Positions 25,761 through 34,419 of a stretch of DNA of 64,000 bases are shown one piece after another. Origin of the DNA: Alphaproteobacteria bacterium. Its GTDB lineage: Bacteria; Pseudomonadota; Alphaproteobacteria; UBA9219; RGZA01. The stretch spans positions 62,001 through 126,000 of the forward strand of contig JANRLI010000011.1 in assembly GCA_033762625.1 (NCBI GenBank). The letters are read 5' to 3'. Numbering within the stretch: the first letter of the stretch is position 1; each line of letters begins with the position of its first letter. Made by a program: the position numbers and the translations under genes. The notes under the pieces are model-generated. The model searched no databases, was not told where the DNA came from, and saw nothing but the letters and a program-made list of their open reading frames with translations.

Positions 25761-26387
25761 ATGGCCTTTGATGAAGTTCAGTTTCCGTTACGCGTAGGTT
25801 TTGGCAGTTCCGGCGGGCCAGCCTTTTCAACCGAAATCGTTACGATTGATGGCGGGTATGAACGTCGCAACCAGAACTGGAGCCAGGCGCGCAGACATTT
25901 TGATGCATCAACAGGTTTACGTAATGCAAGCGATGTTGCAACGCTAATTACATTCTTCCATGCGCGCGCGGGTCGTGCACGGGGTTTTCGTGTGAAGGAC
26001 TGGAGCGATTATACAAGCGCAGCAGATGGCCTTTCCGCCAGTGCATTTAATGATCAGAGTATCGGCACGGGTAATGGCACACTTACGCAATTTCAACTCA
26101 AGAAAAACTATATCAGTGCCAGTATTACCCATGCACGCGATATACGAAAACCTGTTTCAGGCAGCGTGACCATTGGCGTAAATGGTGTGCAGGCATTAAG
26201 CGGGTGGAGCGTGGATACTGCAACCGGTATTGTCACCTTTGCGACGGCGCCGATTGCTGCTGCCGCGATTACCGCTGGCTTTACCTTTGATGTTCCTGTG
26301 CGGTTTGATACCGACCAGCTACGTTTAAGCGCGCAGGACTTTCAGCAATATACATCCAGTATTCCGTTGGTGGAGGTGCGGGTATGA
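25761..26387 (+). CDS. GTA distal tail protein (gp12-like, DUF2460)
   Basis: 208 residues. The DUF2460 pattern is clear: FDEVQFPLRVGFGSSGGPAFSTEIVTIDGGYERRNQNWSQARRHFDAS, then ATLITFFHARAGRARGFRVKDWSDY and the C-terminal PVRFDTDQLRLSAQDF. In the GTA particle this forms the distal-tail ring that connects tube and baseplate. Overlaps the next gene by 4 nt. Confidence 0.92.
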   Translation: MAFDEVQFPLRVGFGSSGGPAFSTEIVTIDGGYERRNQNWSQARRHFDASTGLRNASDVATLITFFHARAGRARGFRVKDWSDYTSAADGLSASAFNDQSIGTGNGTLTQFQLKKNYISASITHARDIRKPVSGSVTIGVNGVQALSGWSVDTATGIVTFATAPIAAAAITAGFTFDVPVRFDTDQLRLSAQDFQQYTSSIPLVEVRV

Positions 26388-27229
26388 AGACTGTCTCACC
26401 TGAATTGCAAACGCATCTATCAAAAGAACTTTCAACACTTGCAACGCTGGTTAAAATTACACGCAAAGATAATGTGGTATTGGGGTTCACAACCACGGAT
26501 AAAGATTTAGTGATCGGTGGCGTTACCTATAAGGCCGATGGCGCCTTTCAGGCGAGCGCCATTCAGAATCGCGCTGCGCTTTCAACAGATAATCTGGATA
26601 TTATTGGTTTGCTGGACAGCGCAAGCATCAGTGACGCGGATTTGCGCGCAGGGTTATATGATCATGCACGTATCGATGTGTATATGTGCAATTGGGCGGA
26701 TTTAACCCAAGGCGTGATGCAGTTGCGCCGTGGATGGCTTGGTGAAGTAAAGCTGATCGGCGGCAAATATCAGGCTGAATTACGTGGATTTCTTGATTTA
26801 TTGCAACGGCCATTTGGCAAAACCTATTCGCCCGAATGCCGTCACGGATTTGGGGATACAAGTTGTAAAATAAATTTGGCGAGTTTTACAGTAACGGGCA
26901 GCGTGAGCAGCGTCGTTGACGCGTCACAGTTTACCGATGCAACGCGCAGTGAAGCCAATAATATATTTAACTATGGATTGCTGACGTGGACATCGGGCGC
27001 AAATACCGGCCTTTCGATGGAGGTAAAAAGTTTTATAGCAAAGCAATTCACGTTATGGCTGCCCATGCCCTATCCCATAACGGTCGGCAACAGCTATTCG
27101 GTTTATAATGGATGCGATAAACGGTTTGCAACTTGCCAAAGTATATTCAACAACGCGGTAAATTTTGGCGGCTTTCCGCATTTGCCAGGGGTTGACCGTA
27201 CATTGAATTACCCCGATGCACGAAGTTAG
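26384..27229 (+). CDS. GTA baseplate hub protein (gp13-like, DUF2163)
   Basis: 281 residues. DUF2163 features are LATLVKITRKDNVVLGFTTTDKDLVIGGVTYKADGAF, AGLYDHARIDVYMCNW and the C-terminal cysteine-rich block YSPECRHGFGDTSCK ... CDKRFATCQSIFNNAVNFGGFPHLPG. In RcGTA a matching Cys cluster binds an iron-sulfur centre in the hub; the spaced cysteines here are consistent with that, by inference. The next plus-strand gene is displaced by a minus-strand lipoprotein gene. Confidence 0.92.
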   Translation: MKTVSPELQTHLSKELSTLATLVKITRKDNVVLGFTTTDKDLVIGGVTYKADGAFQASAIQNRAALSTDNLDIIGLLDSASISDADLRAGLYDHARIDVYMCNWADLTQGVMQLRRGWLGEVKLIGGKYQAELRGFLDLLQRPFGKTYSPECRHGFGDTSCKINLASFTVTGSVSSVVDASQFTDATRSEANNIFNYGLLTWTSGANTGLSMEVKSFIAKQFTLWLPMPYPITVGNSYSVYNGCDKRFATCQSIFNNAVNFGGFPHLPGVDRTLNYPDARS

Positions 27230-27633
27230 CGCAAATCATGCGTCACGTTTTGACGGCCCGTGGACGTGAAGAATAAACATTCGTGCTGATCACCGCGGTA
27301 ATCCACATGATGGACTTTTTTATCGAGCATCCATAAACGCAGTTCGCAATTGTATTGAGAACGCTTGCTTTTGCCCAAGAGGTAAGACGTTTTGCGGTTG
27401 TATTGCATAAGCTTGAAACCGTTATCCAGTGAAATGGAACGGTTGGGCGGACCGTAAAGCGTGATTAATTGGTCGCGGGTCAGGCCAACAAGACGGCGAT
27501 TAAGTTCAATATCCGTTTCGGTGTTGCCATTCTGTAGCTCACCTTCGCCGCCATAGCTGTGCAATCGTGAACCAATGCATCCGCTGATGGATAGTAATAA
27601 GAGGCAGCAACACATACGAAGAAAGATATGCAT
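27226..27633 (-). CDS. Small lipoprotein with BamE/SmpA-like pattern, inserted between gp13 and gp11
   Basis: 135 residues from MHIFLRMCCCLLLLSISGC, a lipoprotein signal with lipobox SISGC. A mature domain follows: LNRRLVGLTRDQLITLYGPPNRSISLDNGFKLMQYNR and YNCELRLWMLDKKVHHVDYRG, resembling the short BamE/OmlA fold (GLT-x-x-Q-x-x-x-x-YGPP). Its ATG at 27633 has AAAGG 7 nt upstream on the minus strand and shares bases with the plus-strand ATG at 27628. It is convergent with gp13 (4-nt overlap). The role in the GTA is unknown; it may be an unrelated insertion. Confidence 0.7.
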   Translation of the reverse strand: MHIFLRMCCCLLLLSISGCIGSRLHSYGGEGELQNGNTETDIELNRRLVGLTRDQLITLYGPPNRSISLDNGFKLMQYNRKTSYLLGKSKRSQYNCELRLWMLDKKVHHVDYRGDQHECLFFTSTGRQNVTHDLR

Positions 27634-27636
27634 CCG

Positions 27637-28269
27637 ATGACCTTTGACGCGAATCAACAAGAAATACAAGAAGCAACGCAGAAGACAGACGATGGCTTTA
27701 AGCGCGCAGGAAAATCATCCGATGAACTTACCGCTAAACTTGATAAACTCAAACAAGAATTTTCTAAAACATCTGATGTTATCAAGGATAGCTTTGCGAA
27801 ATCGTTAGGCGATGCGATTAAGGGCAGCGACACATTTTCAAACGCGTTTGATAAAATCCGCAAATCACTGGAAGATTTTACTATTAAAGCCGCTGTTATC
27901 AATCCGCTCAGCGATATTCTGTTTGGCGGTGATACCCCTCGTCTTGATAGCATCACAAAGATCGGCGATGTTTTGCCGACTAGAGGCACTGGCGGTTTGC
28001 TTGGTGATTTGACCAATGGCATCGCCGATTTATTCGGTGCGCGTGCGTTTGGCGGGCCAGTTGCTGCGGGGCAACCTTATCTGGTTGGGGAGCGCGGGCC
28101 AGAATTGTTTGTGCCGCAAACATCAGGACGGATAAACCCAGATGTTGGTAGCGCCGTAAGCATTGTGATGAACATTACCACAAATGACGCTGCAAGTTTT
28201 CAAAGTAGCCAGACACAAATTGCCGCATCGATGATTGATGCAGCACGCAGAGCACAGCGGATTAGATAA
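27637..28269 (+). CDS. GTA short tape-measure protein (gp11-like), displaced
   Basis: 210 residues. The N-terminal half is a helical heptad-like region (TAKLDKLKQEFSKTSDVIKDSFAKSLGDAI). The C-terminal half has the tape-measure end pattern AFGGPVAAGQPYLVGERGPELFVP and IVMNITTNDAASFQSSQTQIAASMIDAARRAQRIR, which closely follows GTA gp11 C-termini. In canonical GTAs gp11 lies between gp10.1 and gp12; here it lies after gp13. The start could be 27628 (overlapping the divergent lipoprotein start) or 27637. Neither has a strong ribosome site. Confidence 0.85.
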   Translation: MTFDANQQEIQEATQKTDDGFKRAGKSSDELTAKLDKLKQEFSKTSDVIKDSFAKSLGDAIKGSDTFSNAFDKIRKSLEDFTIKAAVINPLSDILFGGDTPRLDSITKIGDVLPTRGTGGLLGDLTNGIADLFGARAFGGPVAAGQPYLVGERGPELFVPQTSGRINPDVGSAVSIVMNITTNDAASFQSSQTQIAASMIDAARRAQRIR

Positions 28270-28274
28270 TCAAC

Positions 28275-28694
28275 ATGAATGATACCAAGCAAACACTGGT
28301 AACTGCCGCCAGAGCATGTATCGGCACGCCGTTTTATCACCAAGGGCGCATCGCGGGCATCGGGCTTGATTGTATTGGACTTGTCATCCATGCAGTAAAG
28401 CAAATCGGTATACCCGTGAATGACCAAACCGATTATGGCCGCGAGCCGGAGGGTGAGCGGCTTCACGCCGCGCTTATTGCGCATGGGTTTGAACAGGTGA
28501 ATGATATTACTGCGGGTGATGTATTGCTATTTCGCTTTAATGGCGAAGCGCAACATGTGGGATTGGCCGTTTCACATGATGCAATGGTCCATGCCTATGC
28601 ACCCATCGGCCGTGTGGTTGAAACGGGGCTGGGCGAGACATGGCAACGGCGTATTGCAGGCATATATCGCGCCGCTAATATTGAGGAATTATAA
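28275..28694 (+). CDS. GTA NlpC/P60 cysteine peptidase (gp14-like)
   Basis: 139 residues. Catalytic Cys is in GIGLDCIGLVIHA near residue 36, His in EAQHVGLAVSHDAMVHAY. The fold is that of cell-wall endopeptidases carried on the tail tip to open peptidoglycan during DNA entry. 0 nt separates it from the megatron gene. Size and position match RcGTA gp14. Confidence 0.92.
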   Translation: MNDTKQTLVTAARACIGTPFYHQGRIAGIGLDCIGLVIHAVKQIGIPVNDQTDYGREPEGERLHAALIAHGFEQVNDITAGDVLLFRFNGEAQHVGLAVSHDAMVHAYAPIGRVVETGLGETWQRRIAGIYRAANIEEL

Positions 28695-31600
28695 ATGGCA
28701 TCGCTTGTTTTAACGATTGGCGGGTCAGCGCTGGGCAACGCGCTATTGCCGGGTATTGGCGGCGCGTTGCTGGGTGGGATTGGCGCGTATGTTGGCGGGC
28801 AGATCGATAATGCGGTATTTGGAAGCAGTCATATTAAAGGCCCGCGTCTTGAAAATCTGAAAATCCAAGATTCTACCTATGGCAAATCTATTCCCGTGGT
28901 GTATGGCAATGCGCGTATTGCAGGAAATGTAATTTGGACAAGTGATTTAATTGAAACATTATCGAGCGATCAGGTAGGCGGGAAGGGCGGCAGCACCAGC
29001 GCATCGGTGCAGCGCGCCAGCTATTCGGTGGATTGCGCAATTGCAATTGGTATGGGGATGGCCGGTGCCAGCATTGGCAACATCCGCACCATTTGGGCAG
29101 ATAGTAAAATTATTTACAGCGATGGCAGATGGAATGCGAATGTCATCGCAGATGCCGAATTTTATACCGGCACGGAAACACAAAACCCGTCCCCCTTGAT
29201 GGAAGGGTATTTGGGTGTTGGTAACGTACCCGCGTATCGCGGCGTTGCGTATGCGGTGTTTCATCGCTTGCAGCTTGCCAATTTTGGCAACCGACTGCCG
29301 AATATGACGTTTGAATGCTATCCCGCTGATGCCAGCGTTGCGCCGCGCTTTCTTGGCGCAACAAATTCTGCCTTACTATCGCGTCCGCAAACCGCAGCCA
29401 GTTATAATGCGATGCCAGCTATTCCGCTTGCGCGCGCAGGTTCCAGCATTACGCGCATGGTGATGGGCGGCGTTATCCAAACCGGAACATCCTTTCAATT
29501 CGCTGCGGTTGAAATGGATTTGACAGGCAATGTGCCCGTTGAAATCAACCGCAGCTTAAGTGCCAGCATTACCCGCAGCAGCGATATGGTGGATGTAAGC
29601 TGGGCGTTAAGCCCGGATGGAACCAGCATCGCATTTTATATGCAGCATTCAGATGCCTTTAATCCGGCGACGATTGCGATTTATAAAATTGCCTCGCGTA
29701 GCTTTGGAACTCTTTTGAGCGATAATCTTGGCTATTCCAGCGCGCTTAATCAAATCGCATGGCTTGATGAACAGCGCTTCGTGTTACAGGATGTGGTTTC
29801 AGGTGAATGCGGCGTTCGTGTGTATGCGATGGCCGGCACAGCGGTAGTATCGCTGGGATTTTTTGGGGTATGGGGTGTTGGCAGCAGTGCAACCCGTTAT
29901 CCATTGCCTTTTGCGCAATTTTGTAAATTATCTGGCGGGCTTTGCTTCTTGATGGGTGATGTGGCTGTCACGCCGACATCGCTTTATACGCGCACACTGG
30001 CTTGGCAGAATAATGGTTTGGTGGTTGGTAGTGAAATTCTGTTGAGTAACACGTTGGCAGGTTTTAGTTCGATCAATTGCGCATTATTGCCGCTTAGTGC
30101 GAATGAATTTGTGCTTGCGCGCCTAGGCACATCTGATATTCGTTTGCTTAGCTTTACTGCCAATTTCAATACATCGATTGTAACGCGTGGCTGGACAAGC
30201 ATAGCAATATCGCCAAGCGGTGATTTATCAATTTCTATCCGAGATGGACGCATCTGTTTTCTGCACGAAGCGTTTAGCACGGTTTCATATCGGTACGGCG
30301 AAATCGCTGTAACAGCGACGGGATTTAGTTTAACAACGGCCAGCACACTGGTAACGGGAAGTTACAGCGGTACGTTAAATAACTTTAGTTTGTATCCGGT
30401 TGATGCGACGCGGTTTGTGGTGCAGGCAACAGGGGGTTCCGGCATCATTTCCCGCATTGCGTTGATTGAGCGTGCAGCAGCTGAGCAGAACCTGAGTGCT
30501 ATCGTCGCGGATATTTTAACGCGCGCAGGATATGTGGGTAGTGATTATGATGTCAGCGCGCTTGGCAATTCCAGTGTACAGGGATATGTGGTGGATGATG
30601 TTTCATCCGCGAGAGCTGCACTTGAACCATTGCAAGCCTATCAGCCTTTTGATCTGATTGAAACGGATGGCATTTTAAAAGCAAAAATATATAGCGCAGC
30701 AATTAATATAACCGTGCCGGAAAGCGAAGTTCGCGCATCACCAGAAAAGCAAGACCAACCACCTGCATTACAGACAACGCGCGGGCAGGAACTGGATTTA
30801 CCGCGTGAGGTAAGTGTGGATTACCTTGACCCCGCGCTTGATTTCCAGCGCGGGTCGCAACGTGCACGCCGTATTGCGAGTAATGCCATGGCAGTTGAAA
30901 CCATGCGCCTGCCCGTTGTGTGCCCAGCGCAAAAAGCGAAACAGATTGCTGAAAGCCAGCTTTACCGGCGATGGGCAGAACGTAGCGAGCATGAATTGTA
31001 TATCAATCGTAATTACGCGCCGTTGGATACCGGTGATGTGATTAGCTTTTCAGGGCAGGCGCTGCGCATCACGCACATCAATCAGCAGGGCGGGGTCTTA
31101 AAAACGCAGGCTGTTCCCATTTCCGATTTGGTGTTGAATAGTTCGGCAATTGCGGATGGCGGCAAGGGTGTAAGCCGCGATATGCTATCGCTGATTTCCA
31201 GTACGCTTTGTTTGATCGATGCCGGGTTGCTTCAGGCTGAAGATGATCAGCCAGGATTTTATGTGGCCATGTCCGGCTCTGCCGCATGGCCTGGCGCAAG
31301 TCTGATGCGTTCAACCGATGGTAGTAATTACGCGGTGCAAGACAGTTTCAGTTTGCCTGCAACCATTGGTTTGGCAACAACGGTCTTACCGCCGCGCCCA
31401 GTGCATTATATGGACAGAGCAAGCACCGTAACGGTTGCCTTACTTCGTGGCAATCTTTCCAGTTGCAGTAGCGCGGATTTATTTAATGGTAGTAATGCGG
31501 CATTGCTTGGCGATGAAATCATCCAGTTTCAGAATGCCAATTTGAACGCAGATGGCACTGTTACGCTTTCAAACTTGCTGCGTGGCCGCAAGGGGAGTGA

Positions 31601-32108
31601 AGGTGCAACATCAACCCACATTACGGGGGAGCGTTTTGTCTTACTTCAACCCGCAACCGTGCATTTCTTGCCATTGAACAGCAGCGATCGTGGCCGAACA
31701 TTTTATTACCGCGCTGCTTCCATCGGACAGGATGTGCATGATGTGGCAGACACTGTGTTTGTACCGCAGATAAACAATCTAAAGCCCCTTGCACCGTGTC
31801 ATGTGACGGCAAACCGTAATAGTAGCCTGGATATAACGCTGGCATGGAAACGCCGCGCCCGCAGCAATAGCGAATGGATTGATTTAATCGACGTACCGCT
31901 TGATGAGACAAGCGAGTTATATGATGTTGAAATTATGAATGGCAGCACTGTGGTTAGAAGCTTTCTAAACCAGCCAAGCCCGATGCTAACTTATACAGCC
32001 GCGCAGCAGATTGCCGATTTTGGTGCGGCGCAAAGCACCGTCACCATCAACATATATCAGCTGAGTGCGCGTTTTGGACGCGGCAATCCAGCAATTGCCA
32101 CAGTTTAA
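28695..32108 (+). CDS. GTA tail-tip megatron/host-specificity protein (gp15-like) without the TIM-barrel
   Basis: 1137 residues. The N-terminal glycine-rich hydrophobic start (GGSALGNALLPGIGGALLGGIGAYVGG) and the following IPVVYGNARIAGNVIWTSDL block are the hallmark of GTA gp15. A phage-tail_3-like region lies at about 595-800 (ADILTRAGYVGSDYDVSAL ... PREVSVDYLDPALDFQRG) and a tail fibronectin-like region near the C-terminus. Between about 230 and 590, where the RcGTA protein carries a glycosidase-like TIM barrel, I see beta-rich repeats with WALSPDGTSIAFY, IAWLDEQRFVLQD and similar blade-like strands instead. A beta-propeller is inferred. Confidence 0.85.
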   Translation: MASLVLTIGGSALGNALLPGIGGALLGGIGAYVGGQIDNAVFGSSHIKGPRLENLKIQDSTYGKSIPVVYGNARIAGNVIWTSDLIETLSSDQVGGKGGSTSASVQRASYSVDCAIAIGMGMAGASIGNIRTIWADSKIIYSDGRWNANVIADAEFYTGTETQNPSPLMEGYLGVGNVPAYRGVAYAVFHRLQLANFGNRLPNMTFECYPADASVAPRFLGATNSALLSRPQTAASYNAMPAIPLARAGSSITRMVMGGVIQTGTSFQFAAVEMDLTGNVPVEINRSLSASITRSSDMVDVSWALSPDGTSIAFYMQHSDAFNPATIAIYKIASRSFGTLLSDNLGYSSALNQIAWLDEQRFVLQDVVSGECGVRVYAMAGTAVVSLGFFGVWGVGSSATRYPLPFAQFCKLSGGLCFLMGDVAVTPTSLYTRTLAWQNNGLVVGSEILLSNTLAGFSSINCALLPLSANEFVLARLGTSDIRLLSFTANFNTSIVTRGWTSIAISPSGDLSISIRDGRICFLHEAFSTVSYRYGEIAVTATGFSLTTASTLVTGSYSGTLNNFSLYPVDATRFVVQATGGSGIISRIALIERAAAEQNLSAIVADILTRAGYVGSDYDVSALGNSSVQGYVVDDVSSARAALEPLQAYQPFDLIETDGILKAKIYSAAINITVPESEVRASPEKQDQPPALQTTRGQELDLPREVSVDYLDPALDFQRGSQRARRIASNAMAVETMRLPVVCPAQKAKQIAESQLYRRWAERSEHELYINRNYAPLDTGDVISFSGQALRITHINQQGGVLKTQAVPISDLVLNSSAIADGGKGVSRDMLSLISSTLCLIDAGLLQAEDDQPGFYVAMSGSAAWPGASLMRSTDGSNYAVQDSFSLPATIGLATTVLPPRPVHYMDRASTVTVALLRGNLSSCSSADLFNGSNAALLGDEIIQFQNANLNADGTVTLSNLLRGRKGSEGATSTHITGERFVLLQPATVHFLPLNSSDRGRTFYYRAASIGQDVHDVADTVFVPQINNLKPLAPCHVTANRNSSLDITLAWKRRARSNSEWIDLIDVPLDETSELYDVEIMNGSTVVRSFLNQPSPMLTYTAAQQIADFGAAQSTVTINIYQLSARFGRGNPAIATV

Positions 32109-32127
32109 CATATAAACGGAGAACCCC

Positions 32128-33276
32128 ATGGCCAACACACCGCGCCTGAACATGCCTTATCTAATCGCAGGACAAGCGCAAAAGGAAATTTCACATAATG
32201 ATGCGCTGAACGATATGGATAGTTTGGCCCAGATATCGGTTATCAATAAAACAACCGCTACGCCGCCCGCTACGCCTGCTGATGGGGATAGTTATATCAT
32301 TGCCGCAAGCCCGACAGGTGTGTGGGCTGGGAATGCCAATGCGATTGCATCGTATTATTCAGGATGGCGCATAAAAACACCAAAAACCGGCTGGTTTGCC
32401 TATGTGCAAGCTGAAGCTGTGTTCTATCTGTTCGATGGTAGCACGTGGAATGTGTATAAGGGTGTTGTGCCATTAGGTTCAGCTGCTGCACCGTCCTATA
32501 GTTTTATCGGGGATAGTGATACCGGCATTTACAGCCCGGGTGCAAATCAGGTCGCTATTGCGACGGGCGGAGTGCAACGTATGTCGGTGGATGCATCTGG
32601 CAATACCAATGTTGCAGGAGTTTTGGCGACATCCAATCATACCATTACCTCGAATAGTTCCACAGCTTTGATTGTTGGCCCTAATGGCGCCACTAATCCC
32701 GTATTGCAGATCGATGATTCTACAGTTTCACAAAATGCAGGACTGAAACTGGTGGGTGGCACGACGGGTACGGCTCCGCAATTGCAAGTTACATCGCCGG
32801 ATACCAATCAGGCATTAGTATTTTTGACCAAGGGAAATTCGCCATTCCGTTTTTCGAATAACTCAGCCGCAGTTGCAACGCCAAACACCGACCCGACTGT
32901 CAAAATCCGAAATCTTTCGGCCACTACGAATAATGCCAGTGTATTACAGTTTGAAAATACCAGTGGGCAAGCGGTTGCGCAAATTGATGGCGTGAATGAA
33001 AGCCACAGCGTGAAAACCGGTTCGATGGTATTTTATACCGGTATTTCTGGAACGCTGACACAAGTAATGAAGCTGGACAGCTCGGCGAATGTAATTTTCG
33101 GAACCGCAGCTATTTCAACCAGCGCAACGAATGGTTTTGTTTATATCCCCACCTGTGCGGGTGCGCCTACGGGTGTTCCAACATCTTACACAGGGCGCGT
33201 CCCGATGGTTTACGACACAACAAACAACAAACTATGCATCTACAACGGCGCATGGAAAACCGTAACGCTGACTTAA
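32128..33276 (+). CDS. DUF2793-containing tail fibre or head-spike protein
   Basis: 382 residues. The N-terminal DUF2793 domain is at about 1-115 (PRLNMPYLIAGQAQKEISHNDAL, TPADGDSYIIAASPTGVWAGNA, AVFYLFDGSTWNVYKG). It is followed by fibre-like repeats (SFIGDSDTGIYSPGANQVAIATGGVQRMSVDASGNT) and a C-terminal VPMVYDTTNNKLCIYNGAW. In Rhodobacter, GTA head spikes GhsA/GhsB have a DUF2793 part, so a receptor-binding role is plausible. Good GGAG site 7 nt before the start. Confidence 0.82.
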   Translation: MANTPRLNMPYLIAGQAQKEISHNDALNDMDSLAQISVINKTTATPPATPADGDSYIIAASPTGVWAGNANAIASYYSGWRIKTPKTGWFAYVQAEAVFYLFDGSTWNVYKGVVPLGSAAAPSYSFIGDSDTGIYSPGANQVAIATGGVQRMSVDASGNTNVAGVLATSNHTITSNSSTALIVGPNGATNPVLQIDDSTVSQNAGLKLVGGTTGTAPQLQVTSPDTNQALVFLTKGNSPFRFSNNSAAVATPNTDPTVKIRNLSATTNNASVLQFENTSGQAVAQIDGVNESHSVKTGSMVFYTGISGTLTQVMKLDSSANVIFGTAAISTSATNGFVYIPTCAGAPTGVPTSYTGRVPMVYDTTNNKLCIYNGAWKTVTLT

Positions 33277-33287
33277 AGGTGAGTGAT

Positions 33288-33560
33288 ATGACACCAAGGC
33301 GCTTTTCAATTGATAAACGTGTTCCGCTGGCGCTTATGTTCACAGTGCTGTTGCAATTGGGCGGGGTGGTATGGTGGGCATCCTTTACCCAGGCGCAGGA
33401 TAATTTTCGCGATGTACGGTTGCATGAATTGGAGATGCGCCATAACAAAGATATAGAAAAACAGGACCATATCCTTGAGCGCCTGACACGGCTTGAAGCG
33501 CACAGTGATATGCAATTGGAATTATTGCAGCGCGTTGATGCATTTATCCGGAAGAAATAA
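33288..33560 (+). CDS. Small single-pass membrane protein with C-terminal coiled coil
   Basis: 90 residues: a basic N-terminus (TPRRFSIDKR), one TM segment at about 12-33 (LALMFTVLLQLGGVVWWASF) and a charged coiled-coil tail (LHELEMRHNKDIEKQDHILERLTRLEAHSDMQLELLQRV). It is positioned between the fibre gene and the endolysin, with a 1-nt overlap to the latter. The architecture is common for accessory lysis proteins in phages; that role is inferred. The start at 33288 has AGG 8 nt upstream. Confidence 0.7.
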   Translation: MTPRRFSIDKRVPLALMFTVLLQLGGVVWWASFTQAQDNFRDVRLHELEMRHNKDIEKQDHILERLTRLEAHSDMQLELLQRVDAFIRKK

Positions 33561-34006
33561 TGATGCGCACGATGAACGATGCCGGATTTGCATTGCTTAA
33601 AGCACATGAGGGGCTAAAGCTTCAGGCTTATTTGTGTCCTGGCGGTGTTTTGACGATTGGGTATGGGCATACGGGCGACGTAAAGCCGTTGCAACAAATT
33701 ACCATCGAGGAAGCGGAACGCTTGCTACAAAAGGATGTTGCGCGGTTTGAGCGCTGCATTAATCATTCTGTGCTTATTCCGCTTACATCAAACCAGTTTT
33801 CAGCATTGGTATGCTTTGCGTTTAATATCGGGGTGGAGGCATTTTTACGCTCCACTCTTCTCAATTTACTCAATCGCGGTTGGTATGAACAAGTGCCAGC
33901 ACAATTAATGCGTTGGACGATGTCACGCGGTGTGGAATTGCCAGGGCTGATCACGCGCCGAAAGGATGAAGCGGCGTTATGGAATAAGGAAGATGCAGAT
34001 GTTTGA
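33560..34006 (+). CDS. Phage-type lysozyme endolysin (GH24)
   Basis: 148 residues. The GH24 catalytic region is FALLKAHEGLKLQAYLCPGGVLTIGYGHT, with the catalytic Glu in HEG, then Cys and Thr at the positions of the P21/P22-type triad. SNQFSALVCFAFNIGVEAF is the family helix pair. No N-terminal signal anchor is visible, so export depends on the holin. Cleaves the murein glycan strand to release particles. Confidence 0.92.
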   Translation: MMRTMNDAGFALLKAHEGLKLQAYLCPGGVLTIGYGHTGDVKPLQQITIEEAERLLQKDVARFERCINHSVLIPLTSNQFSALVCFAFNIGVEAFLRSTLLNLLNRGWYEQVPAQLMRWTMSRGVELPGLITRRKDEAALWNKEDADV

Positions 34007-34403
34007 AATTATATTTCCGTTTATTTCCAAGCTAATTGACCGGATTATTCCGGATGAAACAACGCGCGCCGCCGCCAAACTGGAACTGATGAAGTCAGAA
34101 AACCAGCAGGTGTTAAACGAAATGCAGGCAAGCCTTTCTGCCATATTGGTTGAAGGCGGCAGTAGTGATAAATGGACAAGCCGCGCGCGCCCTAGCTTTC
34201 TTTATGTGATGTATGGCGTGATTGTATTATGCTTTGTTGGCGGGATTATTGGCATCTGGTATCCCGCAGCAACCACGCAGGCAGCAGCCAATATCAACGC
34301 CTTGCTGCGTGCCTTGCCGCAGGATTTATATAATTTGTTTGCGATGGGTTATCTGGGGTATGCGGGTGCCAGAAGTTTTGACAAATGGCATAAGACTAAA
34401 TGA
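33999..34403 (+). CDS. GTA-type holin (3-TM superfamily)
   Basis: 134 residues from MFEIIFPFISKLIDRIIPD. The central TSRARPSFLYVMYGVIVLCFVGGIIG followed by LLRALPQDLYNLFAMGYLGYAGAR is the pattern of the GTA_holin_3TM family. There are two or three membrane segments. The ATG at 33999 has AAGGA 8 nt upstream; 33966 and 33993 are alternatives. It overlaps the endolysin gene by 8 nt. Confidence 0.88.
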   Translation: MFEIIFPFISKLIDRIIPDETTRAAAKLELMKSENQQVLNEMQASLSAILVEGGSSDKWTSRARPSFLYVMYGVIVLCFVGGIIGIWYPAATTQAAANINALLRALPQDLYNLFAMGYLGYAGARSFDKWHKTK

Positions 34404-34419
34404 TTTTAAGTCTTGCGGC

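Noticed and set aside
17247-34419. Complete prophage
   Set aside because: No integrase, repressor, replication gene or att repeats are visible; content fits a GTA-like cluster better.
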